Numbered from the stretch's first letter, positions 1 to 8,435 are shown. The stretch: 47,276 bases of DNA from Clostridiales bacterium (GCA_004555705.1 SFHI01000032.1:1-47276); one strand, 5' to 3'. Notes: generated by a model not told the origin, from the sequence alone. A program made the numbers and translations.

Positions 1-18
1 AAGAAAGGAGAACGATGA

Positions 19-444
19 ATGCCTACTTTTAATCAGCTCGTCAGAAATGGCCGTCAGCAGGCTACCTACAAGTCCACCTCTCCTGCTCTGCAGAGAGGCC
101 TGAACACTCTGGAGAACAAGGCTACTTCTCTGCCTTCCCCCCAGAAGCGCGGTGTCTGCACTGCTGTGCGTACCACCACCCCCAAGAAGCCGAACTCCGC
201 TCTGCGTAAGATCGCCCGTGTGCGTCTGACCAACGGCATGGAAGTTTCCGCTTACATTCCCGGTGTTGGCCACAATCTGCAGGAGCACTCCGTGGTGCTC
301 ATCCGCGGCGGCCGTGTCAAGGACCTGCCCGGTGTGCGTTACCACATCATCCGCGGCACTCTGGATACCCAGGGCGTGCAGAACCGGATGCAGTCCCGCT
401 CCAAGTACGGCGCCAAGCGTCCCAAGGCCGGCAAGAAGAAGTAA
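19..444 (+). CDS. rpsL: 30S ribosomal protein S12
   Basis: S12 sits at the decoding centre of the 30S subunit and helps set translational accuracy. The 141-residue product begins MPTFNQLVRNGR and carries the conserved TTTPKKPNSALRK and GVGHNLQEHSVVLIRGG segments, the region where streptomycin-resistance changes arise in the family. An AAAGGAG ribosome-binding site at 4-10 lies 8 bases before this ATG, favouring it over the ATG at 15. It is the first gene of an rpsL-rpsG-fusA-tuf block, the classical str operon order. The gene begins almost at the window edge, so its promoter and the usual upstream rpoB/rpoC genes are not visible. Confidence 0.98.
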   Translation: MPTFNQLVRNGRQQATYKSTSPALQRGLNTLENKATSLPSPQKRGVCTAVRTTTPKKPNSALRKIARVRLTNGMEVSAYIPGVGHNLQEHSVVLIRGGRVKDLPGVRYHIIRGTLDTQGVQNRMQSRSKYGAKRPKAGKKK

Positions 445-486
445 GCTCCCGGTCTGACCAAACTCTGAATTTCCCAATGCCCTTTC

Positions 487-514
487 GCAAGGCATCGCCT
501 TGCCAAGAGTTTTA
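487..514 (+). other. Hairpin followed by U-rich tract in the rpsL-rpsG gap
   Basis: GCAAGGC (487-493) pairs with GCCTTGC (497-503) across a 3-base loop and is followed by CAAGAGTTTTAT. A second small hairpin, CGAAAG...CTTTCG, lies at 545-561. The 158-base gap between rpsL and rpsG is long for a str operon. The structures could be a weak attenuator, a processing site or a leader for rpsG; the choice is inference. Confidence 0.35.
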
Positions 515-602
515 TATATAGTATAAACCTCTGGCCAGGCACAACGAAAGTCACACTTTCGAGTACCGATGAAATCATTATTATATGAAGGAGGGAAGCA
601 AA

Positions 603-1073
603 GTGCCCAGAAGAGGTAATGTTCCCAAGAGAGAGATCCTCCCGGATCCCAATTACAATTCCGTTCTGGTTACCAAGCTCGTCAACAGCATCATGCTCGA
701 CGGCAAGAAGGGCGTTGCCCAGAAGGTCGTCTACGGTGCTTTTGAGATCGTAGAAAACAAGACCGGCAAGAACGGCCTGGAAGTGTTCCAGCAGGCCATG
801 GAGAACGTGATGCCCGCCGTGGAGCTGAAGGCCCGCCGCGTGGGCGGCGCCACCTACCAGGTGCCCATCGAAGTCCGTCCCGACCGCCGTCAGACCCTGG
901 GTCTGCGTTGGCTCACCACCTACAGCCGCGTCCGGGGCGAGAACACCATGCGCGAGCGGCTGGCCGCTGAGATCATGGATGCCGCCAACAACACCGGCGC
1001 CTCCGTGAAGAAGCGCGAGGACGTCCACAAGATGGCCGAAGCCAACAAGGCCTTCGCCCATTTCCGCTGGTAA
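603..1073 (+). CDS. rpsG: 30S ribosomal protein S7
   Basis: S7 nucleates assembly of the 30S head by binding the 3' major domain of 16S rRNA and contacts E-site tRNA. The start is taken as GTG at 603, giving VPRRGNVPKREILPDP and 156 residues, the usual family length. A strong AAGGAGGG site at 588-595 stands 7 bases upstream. An in-frame ATG at 585 would place that site inside the gene and add six untypical residues. The conserved rRNA-binding segments GGATYQVPIEVRPDRR and MRERLAAEIMDAA are present. fusA follows after 18 bases. Confidence 0.97.
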   Translation: MPRRGNVPKREILPDPNYNSVLVTKLVNSIMLDGKKGVAQKVVYGAFEIVENKTGKNGLEVFQQAMENVMPAVELKARRVGGATYQVPIEVRPDRRQTLGLRWLTTYSRVRGENTMRERLAAEIMDAANNTGASVKKREDVHKMAEANKAFAHFRW

Positions 1074-1091
1074 TCAAGGAGTATTCTTACA

Positions 1092-3170
1092 ATGCCTAGA
1101 CAGTATTCTCTGGAAAACACCAGAAACTTCGGCATCATGGCGCACATCGATGCCGGTAAGACCACCACTACCGAGCGTATCCTGTTCTACACCGGCAAGA
1201 ACTACAAGATCGGTGAGACCCACGACGGCACTGCTACCATGGACTGGATGGCCCAGGAGCAGGAGCGCGGCATCACCATCACCTCCGCAGCCACCACCTG
1301 CTTCTGGAAGGGCTGCCGCCTGAACATCATCGACACCCCGGGCCACGTGGACTTCACCGTGGAGGTGGAGCGGAGCCTTCGCGTGCTGGACGGCGCTGTG
1401 ACCGTTCTGTGCGCCAAGGGCGGCGTGGAGCCCCAGACCGAGACCGTCTGGCGTCAGGCCGACGAGTACAAGGTCCCCCGGATGATCTACGTCAACAAGA
1501 TGGACATCATGGGCGCCGACTTCTTCCGGGTGCTGCAGATGATCGACGAGCGCCTGAAGTGCAACGCCGTGCCCATCCAGCTGCCCATCGGCTCCGAGAC
1601 CTTCTTCAAGGGCAACGTGGACCTGATCACCATGAAGGCCAACGTCTTCTATGATGAGCTGGGCAAGGATGTCCGGGTGGAGGAGATCCCCGAGGATATG
1701 GTGGATCTGGCCAACGAGTATCATGAGAAGCTGATGGACGCCGTCTCCGTCTTTGACGATGACATCGCCATGATGTATCTGGAGGGCGAAGAGGTTCCCG
1801 TGGACATGATCAAGGCCGTCATTCGGAAGGCTACCATTGCCAACGAGATGGTTCCCGTGGTCTGCGGTACCTCCTACAAGAACAAGGGCGTGCAGGAGCT
1901 GCTGGACGCGGTGGTGGACTTTATGCCCAGCCCTCTGGACAAGAAGGGCATCAAGGGCGTGAACCCCGAGACCGAGGAAGAGGACTTCCGTCCCGCTTCC
2001 GACGAGGCTCCCTTCTCCGCTTTGGCCTTCAAGATCGCCACCGACCCCTATGTGGGCAAGCTGTGCTACTTCCGGGTGTACTCCGGTACCCTGGAGAAGG
2101 GCACCACGGTCCTCAACTGCACCAAGGGCACCAAGGAGCGTATGGGCCGTATCCTGCAGATGCACTCCAACCACCGGGAGGATATCGACATGGTTTATGC
2201 CGGCGATATCGCTGCCGTTGTTGGCGTGAAGAACACCACCACCGGTGACACCTTCTGCGATGAGAACCATCCCATCATCCTGGAGTCCATGGTATTCCCC
2301 GAGCCCGTTATCGAGGTTGCCATCGAGCCCAAGACCAAGGCCGGCCAGGAGAAGATGGGCATTGCCCTGAGTAAGCTGGCGGAAGAGGACCCCACCTTCC
2401 GGACCTACACCAACAAGGAGACCGGGCAGACCATCATCGCCGGCATGGGCGAGCTGCATCTGGAGATCATCGTGGATCGTCTGCTGCGCGAGTTCAAGGT
2501 GGAGGCCAACGTGGGCGCGCCCCAGGTCAGCTACAAGGAGACCATCCGCAAGTCCGTTGAGCAGGACACCAAGTATGCCCGTCAGTCCGGCGGTAAGGGC
2601 CAGTACGGTCACGTCAAGATCCGTGTGGAGCCCAACGAGCCCGGCAAGGGTTACGAGTTCATCAACGCTGTTGTGGGCGGCGCCATTCCCAAGGAGTATA
2701 TCCCCGCTGTTGACGCCGGTATTCAGGGCGCCATGGAGGCCGGTGTCCTGGCCGGTTACCCCGTGGTGGACGTGAAGGTTACCCTGTTCGACGGCTCCTA
2801 CCACGAGGTGGACTCCTCCGAAATGGCCTTTAAGATCGCCGGTTCCATGGCCTTCAAGGAGGCCTGCCGCAAGGCGAACCCCGTGATCCTGGAGCCCATC
2901 ATGAAGGTTTCCGTCAACGTGCCCGACGAGTATATGGGCGTTGTCATCGGCGACATCACTGCCCGCCGGGGCAACATCCTGGGCCAGATCACCCGTACCG
3001 GCTCCGTCCAGGTGGACGCCAACGTGCCCCTGGCCGAGATGTTCGGCTACGCCACCGACCTGCGCTCCAAGACCCAGGGCCGCGGCAACTACTCCATGGA
3101 GCCCAGCCACAACGCCGAGCTGCCCAAGTCCAAGACCGAGGAAATCGTCAAGGCCCGCAGCAAGGACTGA
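1092..3170 (+). CDS. fusA: Translation elongation factor G
   Basis: EF-G is the ribosomal translocase, a GTPase that moves tRNAs and mRNA after peptide transfer and works with RRF in ribosome recycling. The 692-residue protein has the P-loop AHIDAGKTTTTER near residue 20, the switch element RGITITSAA, G3 DTPGHVDFT and G4 NKMD, followed by domains II-V including GMGELHLEIIVDRL and a C-terminal EF-G fold. Length matches the family. AAGGAG at 1076-1081 precedes the ATG by 10 bases. It lies third in the str operon, 157 bases before tuf. Confidence 0.98.
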   Translation: MPRQYSLENTRNFGIMAHIDAGKTTTTERILFYTGKNYKIGETHDGTATMDWMAQEQERGITITSAATTCFWKGCRLNIIDTPGHVDFTVEVERSLRVLDGAVTVLCAKGGVEPQTETVWRQADEYKVPRMIYVNKMDIMGADFFRVLQMIDERLKCNAVPIQLPIGSETFFKGNVDLITMKANVFYDELGKDVRVEEIPEDMVDLANEYHEKLMDAVSVFDDDIAMMYLEGEEVPVDMIKAVIRKATIANEMVPVVCGTSYKNKGVQELLDAVVDFMPSPLDKKGIKGVNPETEEEDFRPASDEAPFSALAFKIATDPYVGKLCYFRVYSGTLEKGTTVLNCTKGTKERMGRILQMHSNHREDIDMVYAGDIAAVVGVKNTTTGDTFCDENHPIILESMVFPEPVIEVAIEPKTKAGQEKMGIALSKLAEEDPTFRTYTNKETGQTIIAGMGELHLEIIVDRLLREFKVEANVGAPQVSYKETIRKSVEQDTKYARQSGGKGQYGHVKIRVEPNEPGKGYEFINAVVGGAIPKEYIPAVDAGIQGAMEAGVLAGYPVVDVKVTLFDGSYHEVDSSEMAFKIAGSMAFKEACRKANPVILEPIMKVSVNVPDEYMGVVIGDITARRGNILGQITRTGSVQVDANVPLAEMFGYATDLRSKTQGRGNYSMEPSHNAELPKSKTEEIVKARSKD

Positions 3171-3181
3171 TCCGCCGTCAA

Positions 3182-3199
3182 TCCATTCCATGGAATGGA
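3182..3199. other. 18-bp perfect palindrome between fusA and tuf
   Basis: TCCATTCCATGGAATGGA is its own reverse complement and begins 12 bases after the fusA stop. It has no following T-run, so it is a poor intrinsic terminator. It could be a protein-binding site or an RNA processing hairpin ahead of the tuf promoter. Confidence 0.5.
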
Positions 3200-3225
3200 A
3201 AATGCGGATTTGACGAAAATTTTTC

Positions 3226-3254
3226 TTGTGTTTCCGGCAAAACTGTAGTATGAT
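3226..3254 (+). promoter_or_regulatory. Putative sigma-A-type promoter for tuf
   Basis: TTGTGT (3226-3231) and TATGAT (3249-3254) are separated by 17 bases, about 74 bases before the tuf ATG. It would give EF-Tu transcription independent of the upstream str genes, as is common for tuf. Confidence 0.5.
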
Positions 3255-3327
3255 GTACGCAGTGTGCGGAAGCGCAGAATAAAAAAGTTCAATTAATTTT
3301 TGAATCATAACAGGAGGAATATTTCAA

Positions 3328-4530
3328 ATGGCAAAGCAGAAGTTTGAGAGAAATAAGCCCCATGTTAACATCGGCACCATCGGCCATGTTGACCACGGCA
3401 AGACCACTCTGACCGCCGCGATCACCAAGTACCTGGCTATGAAGGGCCAGGCTCAGTTCGAGGACTATGCTTCCATCGACAAGGCTCCCGAGGAGAAGGC
3501 TCGTGGTATCACGATCAACACCGCTCACGTGGAGTACGAGACCGACAAGCGTCACTACGCTCACGTTGACTGCCCGGGCCACGCCGACTATATCAAGAAC
3601 ATGATCACCGGCGCTGCTCAGATGGACGGCGCCATCCTGGTCATCGCCGCTACCGACGGCCCCATGGCTCAGACCCGCGAGCACCTGCTGCTGGCCCGCC
3701 AGGTGGGCGTGCCCTATATCGTTGTGTTCCTGAACAAGTGCGATCAGGTTGACGACGAGGAGCTGCTGGAGCTGGTGGAGATGGAGGTCCGCGAGACCCT
3801 GTCCGAGTACGAGTTCCCCGGCGACGACACCCCCATCATCAAGGGCTCCGCTCTGAACGCTCTGGTTTCCGAGTCCAAGGATCCCAACGCTCCCGAGTAT
3901 GCCTGCATCAAGGAGCTGATGGACGCTGTTGACGACTATATCCCCACTCCCGACCGTAAGGCCGACCAGCCCTTCCTGATGCCCGTTGAGGACGTGTTCA
4001 CCATCTCCGGCCGTGGCACCGTGGCTACCGGCCGTGTGGAGCGTGGCGTTGTCAAGAAGAACGAGCCCGTTGAGATCGTTGGCCTGCGTGAGGACAAGCT
4101 GAACACCGTCGTGACCGACATCGAGATGTTCCACAAGCTGCTGGACTACGCCGAAGCCGGCGACAACATCGGCGCTCTGCTGCGTGGTATCGACAAGAAG
4201 AACATCGAGCGCGGCCAGGTTCTGTGCAAGCCCAACTCCATCCATCCCCACACCAAGTTCGCCGGCCAGGTTTACGTCCTGTCCAAGGAAGAGGGAGGCC
4301 GTCATACCCCCTTCTTCAACAACTATCGTCCCCAGTTCTACTTCCGTACCACCGACGTGACCGGCATCATCACCCTGCCCGAGGGCGTTGAGATGTGCAT
4401 GCCCGGCGACAACGTCGTGATGAACGTGGAGCTGATCACCCCCATCGCCATTGAGAAGGGCCTCCGCTTCGCTATCCGCGAGGGCGGCCGTACCGTGGGC
4501 TCCGGTGTTGTCACCGAGGTCAACGAGTAA
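3328..4530 (+). CDS. tuf: Translation elongation factor Tu
   Basis: EF-Tu delivers aminoacyl-tRNA to the ribosomal A site as a GTP complex. The 400-residue protein starts MAKQKFERNKPHVNIGTIGH and shows G1 GHVDHGKTTL, switch I RGITINTAHVEYE, G3 DCPGHADYIKNM, G4 NKCD and G5 SALNAL, then the two beta-barrel domains, ending GSGVVTEVNE. AGGAGG at 3312-3317 is well placed before ATG 3328. A strong terminator follows. Codon use is heavily biased, as expected for a highly expressed gene. Confidence 0.99.
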   Translation: MAKQKFERNKPHVNIGTIGHVDHGKTTLTAAITKYLAMKGQAQFEDYASIDKAPEEKARGITINTAHVEYETDKRHYAHVDCPGHADYIKNMITGAAQMDGAILVIAATDGPMAQTREHLLLARQVGVPYIVVFLNKCDQVDDEELLELVEMEVRETLSEYEFPGDDTPIIKGSALNALVSESKDPNAPEYACIKELMDAVDDYIPTPDRKADQPFLMPVEDVFTISGRGTVATGRVERGVVKKNEPVEIVGLREDKLNTVVTDIEMFHKLLDYAEAGDNIGALLRGIDKKNIERGQVLCKPNSIHPHTKFAGQVYVLSKEEGGRHTPFFNNYRPQFYFRTTDVTGIITLPEGVEMCMPGDNVVMNVELITPIAIEKGLRFAIREGGRTVGSGVVTEVNE

Positions 4531-4546
4531 TCCATTCTCACCTTCC

Positions 4547-4578
4547 GATCCCCCAGCCCTCCGGCTGGGGGATCTTTT
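4547..4578 (+). terminator. Intrinsic terminator of the str operon
   Basis: A 12-bp perfect stem, GATCCCCCAGCC (4547-4558) with GGCTGGGGGATC (4563-4574), has a 4-base loop and is followed by TTTT. It begins 17 bases after the tuf stop. Confidence 0.93.
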
Positions 4579-4591
4579 CATCTCCGCTCGC

Positions 4592-4830
4592 CAAATTGGT
4601 GTTTGCAGCACTAAAATAGGACTGTCATTGCGAACCAGCGCGCACGCTGGTGTGGCAATCCCCCGGCCCCATGGAAACAGGTGGCGATTACCACCAATAA
4701 TCGCAGCGACTCCCACTCTTCTGGGCAATTTTCGGCATATTTTCCCTCTAACGGGGGGATTGCCACGCCAGTGTGCGCACTGGCTCGCAATGACAGGAAA
4801 CTTTGAGGCGAAGCTACAAACACCAATTTG
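4592..4830. repeat. Modular palindromic repeat, copy A (two-arm type, long core)
   Basis: Termini CAAATTGGTGTTTG (4592-4605) and CAAACACCAATTTG (4817-4830) are perfect inverted repeats. Inside are a left arm CTGTCATTGCGAACCAG... with hairpin CCAGCG-CGCA-CGCTGG, and a right arm of the other kind (GCCAGTG-TGCG-CACTGGC) ending CGCAATGACAG. The roughly 90-base core runs in the orientation called forward here (ACC arm first, GATTACCACC motif on the plus strand). It fills the gap between the tuf terminator and the radical SAM gene. Confidence 0.9.
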
Positions 4831-4872
4831 AACGAATGACATCGCTATTTTTCGCAGAATGGGGGGATGGGA

Positions 4873-5748
4873 ATGTACACAACCGCGAATCAGCATTATC
4901 GAGAGAAATTCGGCTGCAAGGTGTACCGGCTTTCTCTGGACGGGGGCTTCACCTGTCCCAACCGGGACGGCACGCTGGGCCGGGGTGGGTGTATCTTCTG
5001 CGCCGGGGACGGCAGCGGGGCTTTCGCGGCGGAGCGGGGCCTTTCCGTTTCGGAGCAGCTGGAAAAAGCAAAGGCACTGGTGCGGGAGAAAAACGGGGAT
5101 GGGAAGTACATTGCCTATTTCCAGGCCTTTACCAATACCTACGCCCCGGTTTCCCGGCTGCGGCAGCTTTTCACCGAGGCGATGGAGCCGGAGGAAATCG
5201 TGGGCCTTGCCATCGGTACCCGGCCGGATTGCCTGGAGCCGGAAAAGGTGGCGCTGCTCTCGGAGCTGAACGGGGTCAAGCCTGTGACGGTGGAGCTGGG
5301 ACTGCAGACCATCCACCCGGAGTCGGCTGCCTACATCCGCAGGGGCTATGAAAACGAAGTGTACCTGGACGCGGTGAAACGACTGAAAGAGGCCGGAATT
5401 GAGGTAGTGACCCACATCATCCTGGGCTTGCCCGGGGAGACGGCGCAGCATTGCGCCGAAACCACCCGGTACGCTGTGGAGGCCGGGACGGATGGAATGA
5501 AATTCCAGCTGCTCCATGTGCTTCGGGGGACGGATTTGGAGCAGGACTATCTGGCGGGTAAATTCCGGTGCCTTACCCTGGAGGAATACGGGCAGTACCT
5601 GCAAGCCTGCCTCGCCCGGGTGCCGGAGACCGTGACCGTCTACCGCATCACCGGGGACGGGGCCAAGCGGGACCTGGTGGCGCCCCTGTGGTCTGCCGAT
5701 AAGAAACGGGTGCTGAACTACCTGAACCGGACGCTCTATCGGGAATGA
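4873..5748 (+). CDS. Radical SAM protein, TIGR01212/YhcC-like family
   Basis: This is a radical S-adenosylmethionine enzyme of the Elp3-like TIGR01212 group (E. coli YhcC relatives); the substrate is not settled. The N-terminus carries the cluster cysteines in FTCPNRDG and GGCIFCAGDGSG, in the spaced C-x9-C-x2-C form typical of this group. Later TIM-barrel motifs include YFQAFTNTYAP, GTRPDC, VELGLQT and HIILGLPGET. The start is taken at ATG 4873, six bases after GGGGGG. The ATG at 4867 abuts that G run and would leave no spacing. The length of 291 residues is a little short of the usual 300-310. It lies alone between repeat copies A and B. Confidence 0.85.
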   Translation: MYTTANQHYREKFGCKVYRLSLDGGFTCPNRDGTLGRGGCIFCAGDGSGAFAAERGLSVSEQLEKAKALVREKNGDGKYIAYFQAFTNTYAPVSRLRQLFTEAMEPEEIVGLAIGTRPDCLEPEKVALLSELNGVKPVTVELGLQTIHPESAAYIRRGYENEVYLDAVKRLKEAGIEVVTHIILGLPGETAQHCAETTRYAVEAGTDGMKFQLLHVLRGTDLEQDYLAGKFRCLTLEEYGQYLQACLARVPETVTVYRITGDGAKRDLVAPLWSADKKRVLNYLNRTLYRE

Positions 5749-5763
5749 TTTACAATTTGTCAC

Positions 5764-5792
5764 TTGGAATCCCGCGTGGGGTATGGTAGAAT
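5764..5792 (+). promoter_or_regulatory. Putative promoter with extended -10 for the DUF1538 operon
   Basis: TTGGAA (5764-5769) and TAGAAT (5787-5792) are 17 bases apart, with a TGG extension at 5784-5786. A transcript from here would carry repeat copy B in its 5' leader before the gene at 6081. Confidence 0.45.
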
Positions 5793-5805
5793 GAGAATAG
5801 GAGTA

Positions 5806-6038
5806 TAAATTGTTGTTTGTCGGCTTCGTCTCAAGTTTTCTGTCATTGCGAACCAGCGCGCACGCTGGTGTGGCAATCCCCCGGTTGAAAGGAACCAGGT
5901 AACGATTACCACCAAAAACCGCAACGATCCCCGTTTTTCCGGAACTTTTCGATACATTTCCTCTCTAACCGGGGGATTGCCACGCCAGTGTGCGCACTGA
6001 CTCGCAATGACAGCATATATCCAGCAAACATCAATTTG
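5806..6038. repeat. Modular palindromic repeat, copy B (two-arm type, long core)
   Basis: Left terminus is the TAAATTGTTGTTTG variant (5806-5819); right terminus is CAAACATCAATTTG (6025-6038). The left arm is ACC type with CCAGCG-CGCA-CGCTGG. The right arm is GCC type but ends CACTGA, the one unpaired stem base among complete arms in the window. The core is in forward orientation. Confidence 0.88.
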
Positions 6039-6080
6039 TCGTTCTGAGTCCAAATACATGTCCAAGAAAGGTGATGAGCA

Positions 6081-7604
6081 TTGAAGCAGCTGATGGAGAA
6101 AATCAGGGAAGCGCTGGTGTCGGCGCTGCCCGTGACGGTGCTGGTGTACCTATTGGCGCTGACACCGGTGATGGAGCTGACCAAGGTGGAACTGGTCACC
6201 TTCACGGTCAGCGCGGTGCTGCTGGTGGTGGGCATCGGCCTGTTCAGCATGGGAGCGGACCTGGCCATGACTCCCATGGGCAGCCACCTGGGCGCGGGCC
6301 TCTCCCGGAAACGCAAGCTGGGCCTGCTGCTGGCGGTGTGCTTCGTGCTTGGAATGCTGATCACCGTGGCGGAGCCGGATTTGCAGGTATTGGCGGGGCA
6401 GGTCAGCGCCGTGATGAACGGTACCGTGCTGGTCTACGCCGTGGGCGTGGGCGTCGGCGCGTTTCTGATGGTGGGCGTGCTGAAAATCGTATTCCGCAAG
6501 CAGCTGTCCCAGATTCTGATGCTTTTCTATATGCTTCTGTTTGCCCTGGCCCTGCTGCTGGTGGTGCGGGGCGGCGAAAACCTGCTGCCCCTGGCCTTTG
6601 ATTCCGGCGGCGTCACCACAGGCCCTATTACCGTCCCCTTCATCATGGCTCTGGGCGTGGGCATCGCCAATATCCTGGGCGACCGGCGCTCCAAGGAAAA
6701 CAGCTTCGGCCTGGTGGCCCTGTGCAGCGTGGGGCCGGTGCTGGCGGTGCTGGTGATGGGGCTGTTCTCCGGGAGGGACCTGAGCTATGAGATTCCCGAT
6801 TACAGCGTCAGCACGGATATTGTCGGGGCATTCGTAAACACCGCGGCCCACACCTGCCGGGAGGTGGCCGTGGCCCTGGGCATGATCGTGGCGTTTTTCC
6901 TGGTCTGCCAGGCGCTGCTGCTGAAGCTGCCCGCCCGGAGGCTCCGGCGGATCGCCGTGGGGGTGGGCTTCACCTTCGTGGGATTGGTCATTTTCCTCAC
7001 GGGTGTCAATGTGGGCTTTATGAGTGTGGGCTACAAGCTGGGGCTCAGTCTGGCCCGGCGGAGTCCGGCGCTGCTCATCGGCCTGGGGCTGGTCATCGGA
7101 ATTCTCGTGGTGCTGGCGGAGCCTGCCATCCATGTGCTGAACGCCCAGGTGGAGGAAGTGACCGGAGGCCTGGTCAGCAAGCGCTCCATGATGGTGGGAC
7201 TGTGCGTGGGCGTGGGCGCGGCCATCACCTTGAGCATGGTGCGCATTGTGTACGATTTCTCCCTGGTGTATTATGTGATTCCCGGGTATTTCCTGTCCAT
7301 GGCGCTGTCGCTGTTCGTGCCCCCGGTGTATACGGCCATCGCCTTTGACTCCGGCGGCGTGGCCAGCGGCCCCATGACTTCCGGCTTTATCCTGCCCCTG
7401 GCCGTGGGGGCCTGTGTGGGACTCCAGGGGCCCGAGGCGGTGCTGCGGGATGCCTTCGGTGTGGTGGCGCTGGTGGCCATGGCCCCGCTGATTACCATTC
7501 AGCTGCTGGGCTTCCGGGGCATCCTGGCGGAACGGGTCAACGAGCGCCGGGCCATGCGCCGGATTCTGGATGCCGACGACCAGCAGATCATCAATTTTAT
7601 GTAA
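6081..7604 (+). CDS. DUF1538 integral membrane protein
   Basis: A 507-residue polytopic membrane protein of the DUF1538 family; its transport or sensing role is not established. It is almost wholly hydrophobic, with two homologous halves each containing a paired signature: LAFDSGGVTTGPITVPF in the first and IAFDSGGVASGPMTSGF in the second. This indicates internal duplication with pseudo-symmetry, as in many transporters. The start is TTG 6081 (MKQLMEKIREALVSALP) behind AAAGGTGA at 6067-6074. Two short P-II-like genes follow with no gap, suggesting a channel or transporter gated by cytoplasmic P-II-like subunits. That pairing recurs for this family; the gating role is inference. Confidence 0.82.
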   Translation: MKQLMEKIREALVSALPVTVLVYLLALTPVMELTKVELVTFTVSAVLLVVGIGLFSMGADLAMTPMGSHLGAGLSRKRKLGLLLAVCFVLGMLITVAEPDLQVLAGQVSAVMNGTVLVYAVGVGVGAFLMVGVLKIVFRKQLSQILMLFYMLLFALALLLVVRGGENLLPLAFDSGGVTTGPITVPFIMALGVGIANILGDRRSKENSFGLVALCSVGPVLAVLVMGLFSGRDLSYEIPDYSVSTDIVGAFVNTAAHTCREVAVALGMIVAFFLVCQALLLKLPARRLRRIAVGVGFTFVGLVIFLTGVNVGFMSVGYKLGLSLARRSPALLIGLGLVIGILVVLAEPAIHVLNAQVEEVTGGLVSKRSMMVGLCVGVGAAITLSMVRIVYDFSLVYYVIPGYFLSMALSLFVPPVYTAIAFDSGGVASGPMTSGFILPLAVGACVGLQGPEAVLRDAFGVVALVAMAPLITIQLLGFRGILAERVNERRAMRRILDADDQQIINFM

Positions 7605-7616
7605 GGAGGGGAGCAA

Positions 7617-7991
7617 ATGAACAACACCGTGAACGAATCGGCCATTAAGAAGCTGAAGCTCCTCTTTACCGTGGTGGACCGGCCCAAGGGGGAATTCTAC
7701 CTGGATGTGATCAGTGAGTTTTCCGTGAACTGCCAGCTGGTGCTGGCAGGCCAGGGCACTGCCAGCTCCGAGCTGACGAGGCTTCTGGGCCTGGAGCCCC
7801 ACAAGGCGGTGATCCTCAGCGTGGTCCGGGAGGACCGGATGGAGGAACTCATGAACTGTCTGGAGGACAAATTCCATACCATCCGGGGAGGCAAGGGCGT
7901 GGCCTTTGCCGTGCCCTTCAGCAGCGTCATCGGCGTGAACCTGTATCAGTTTTTGAGCGACAACCGCATGGGAAGGGAGGCTTCGCTATGA
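7617..7991 (+). CDS. P-II-like regulatory protein (DUF1538-associated)
   Basis: A soluble 124-residue protein whose two beta-alpha-beta segments and closing GGKGVAFAVPFSSVIG resemble the P-II/GlnB-like fold, in which a C-terminal glycine and hydrophobic strand close the domain. The usual long T-loop with its modified tyrosine is not evident, so it is unlikely to be a standard uridylylated GlnB. It starts 12 bases after the DUF1538 gene behind AAGGAGGGG and overlaps the next gene by ATGA, so the three are probably cotranscribed and translationally coupled. A ligand-sensing regulator of the membrane protein is the likeliest role, by inference. Confidence 0.65.
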   Translation: MNNTVNESAIKKLKLLFTVVDRPKGEFYLDVISEFSVNCQLVLAGQGTASSELTRLLGLEPHKAVILSVVREDRMEELMNCLEDKFHTIRGGKGVAFAVPFSSVIGVNLYQFLSDNRMGREASL

Positions 7992-8233
7992 CAACCGACA
8001 AGCATGAGGTGATTTCGGCGGCCTTTTTCGGCATCACCCTCCACGCGGACAAGGAGATTCTCATGATGGTGGTGGAGCGCGATATCCGGGACCGGGTGCT
8101 GAACGCCATCTATAAGGAAATGGGCATGGCGAAAAAGGCAAAAGGAATCGCGTTCAGCTTGCCCGTGTCCGACGTAGCCGGCCTTGCCCCGGCGGAGGTG
8201 CCCAAGGAAGCGCAGCCAGCCGCGGAGCGCTGA
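7988..8233 (+). CDS. Second small P-II-like protein
   Basis: An 81-residue protein resembling the other half of a P-II-like domain: a strand-helix unit (MMVVERDIRDRVLNAIYKEMG) and KAKGIAFSLPVSDVAG, parallel to GKGVAFAVPFSSVIG in its neighbour. It overlaps that neighbour by four bases. The C-terminal VPKEAQPAAER is low-complexity. The pair looks like a duplicated P-II-like module rather than one gene split by mutation, because each has its own start and closing motif. The role is unknown. Confidence 0.6.
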   Translation: MTTDKHEVISAAFFGITLHADKEILMMVVERDIRDRVLNAIYKEMGMAKKAKGIAFSLPVSDVAGLAPAEVPKEAQPAAER

Positions 8234-8258
8234 CCGAATCCAATGCGCCCCGGCTGGA

Positions 8259-8435
8259 TAAATTGGTGTTTGGCGATTTGTGATTGTAGGGCCGGATATT
8301 ATCCGCCCGCAACCTGACGACTACGGGGATGTCCGTTTTATTAGAAAATGCTCAAAAACCGTAACGTTTCGGGCGGCTAATAGCCGCCCCTACGATAGCA
8401 ACGCAATGTGTTTGAAATCTTCAAATAACAATCTG
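8259..8435. repeat. Modular palindromic repeat, copy C (GGGCGG-core type)
   Basis: Termini TAAATTGGTGTTTG (8259-8272) and CAAATAACAATCTG (8422-8435) enclose a different core from copy A. The left hairpin is around TGTAGGGCCGGAT-ATT-ATCCG; the right hairpin GGGCGGCTAATAGCCGCCCC is followed by TAC. The two inner hairpins differ by paired changes (GGAT/ATCC against GGCT/AGCC). Confidence 0.8.

Noticed and set aside
3210..3215. TTGACG as the tuf -35
   Set aside because: It is 33 bases from TATGAT, far beyond workable spacing; TTGTGT at 17 bases fits better.
1074..3308. 744-codon open frame antisense to fusA
   Set aside because: It lies wholly opposite a certain EF-G gene, is rich in Gly/His/Leu/Val as expected from reverse reading of high-GC coding DNA, and shows no recognisable domain.
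4611..4826. Short open frames across the two-arm repeats (also at 5906-6364, 18358-18678, 29695-29943 and others)
   Set aside because: They translate the palindromic arms into similar peptides (for example LRASAHTGVAIP) at every copy on either strand, so they reflect repeat sequence. Stops and starts are not conserved between copies.
3289..5763. 824-codon minus-strand frame across tuf, repeat A and the radical SAM gene
   Set aside because: It spans two real genes, a terminator and a repeat; composition shows no domain and no ribosome-binding site supports it.
6150..7877. 575-codon minus-strand frame opposite the DUF1538 gene
   Set aside because: His/Gln-rich reverse-frame artefact of a Val/Leu/Gly-rich membrane protein gene.
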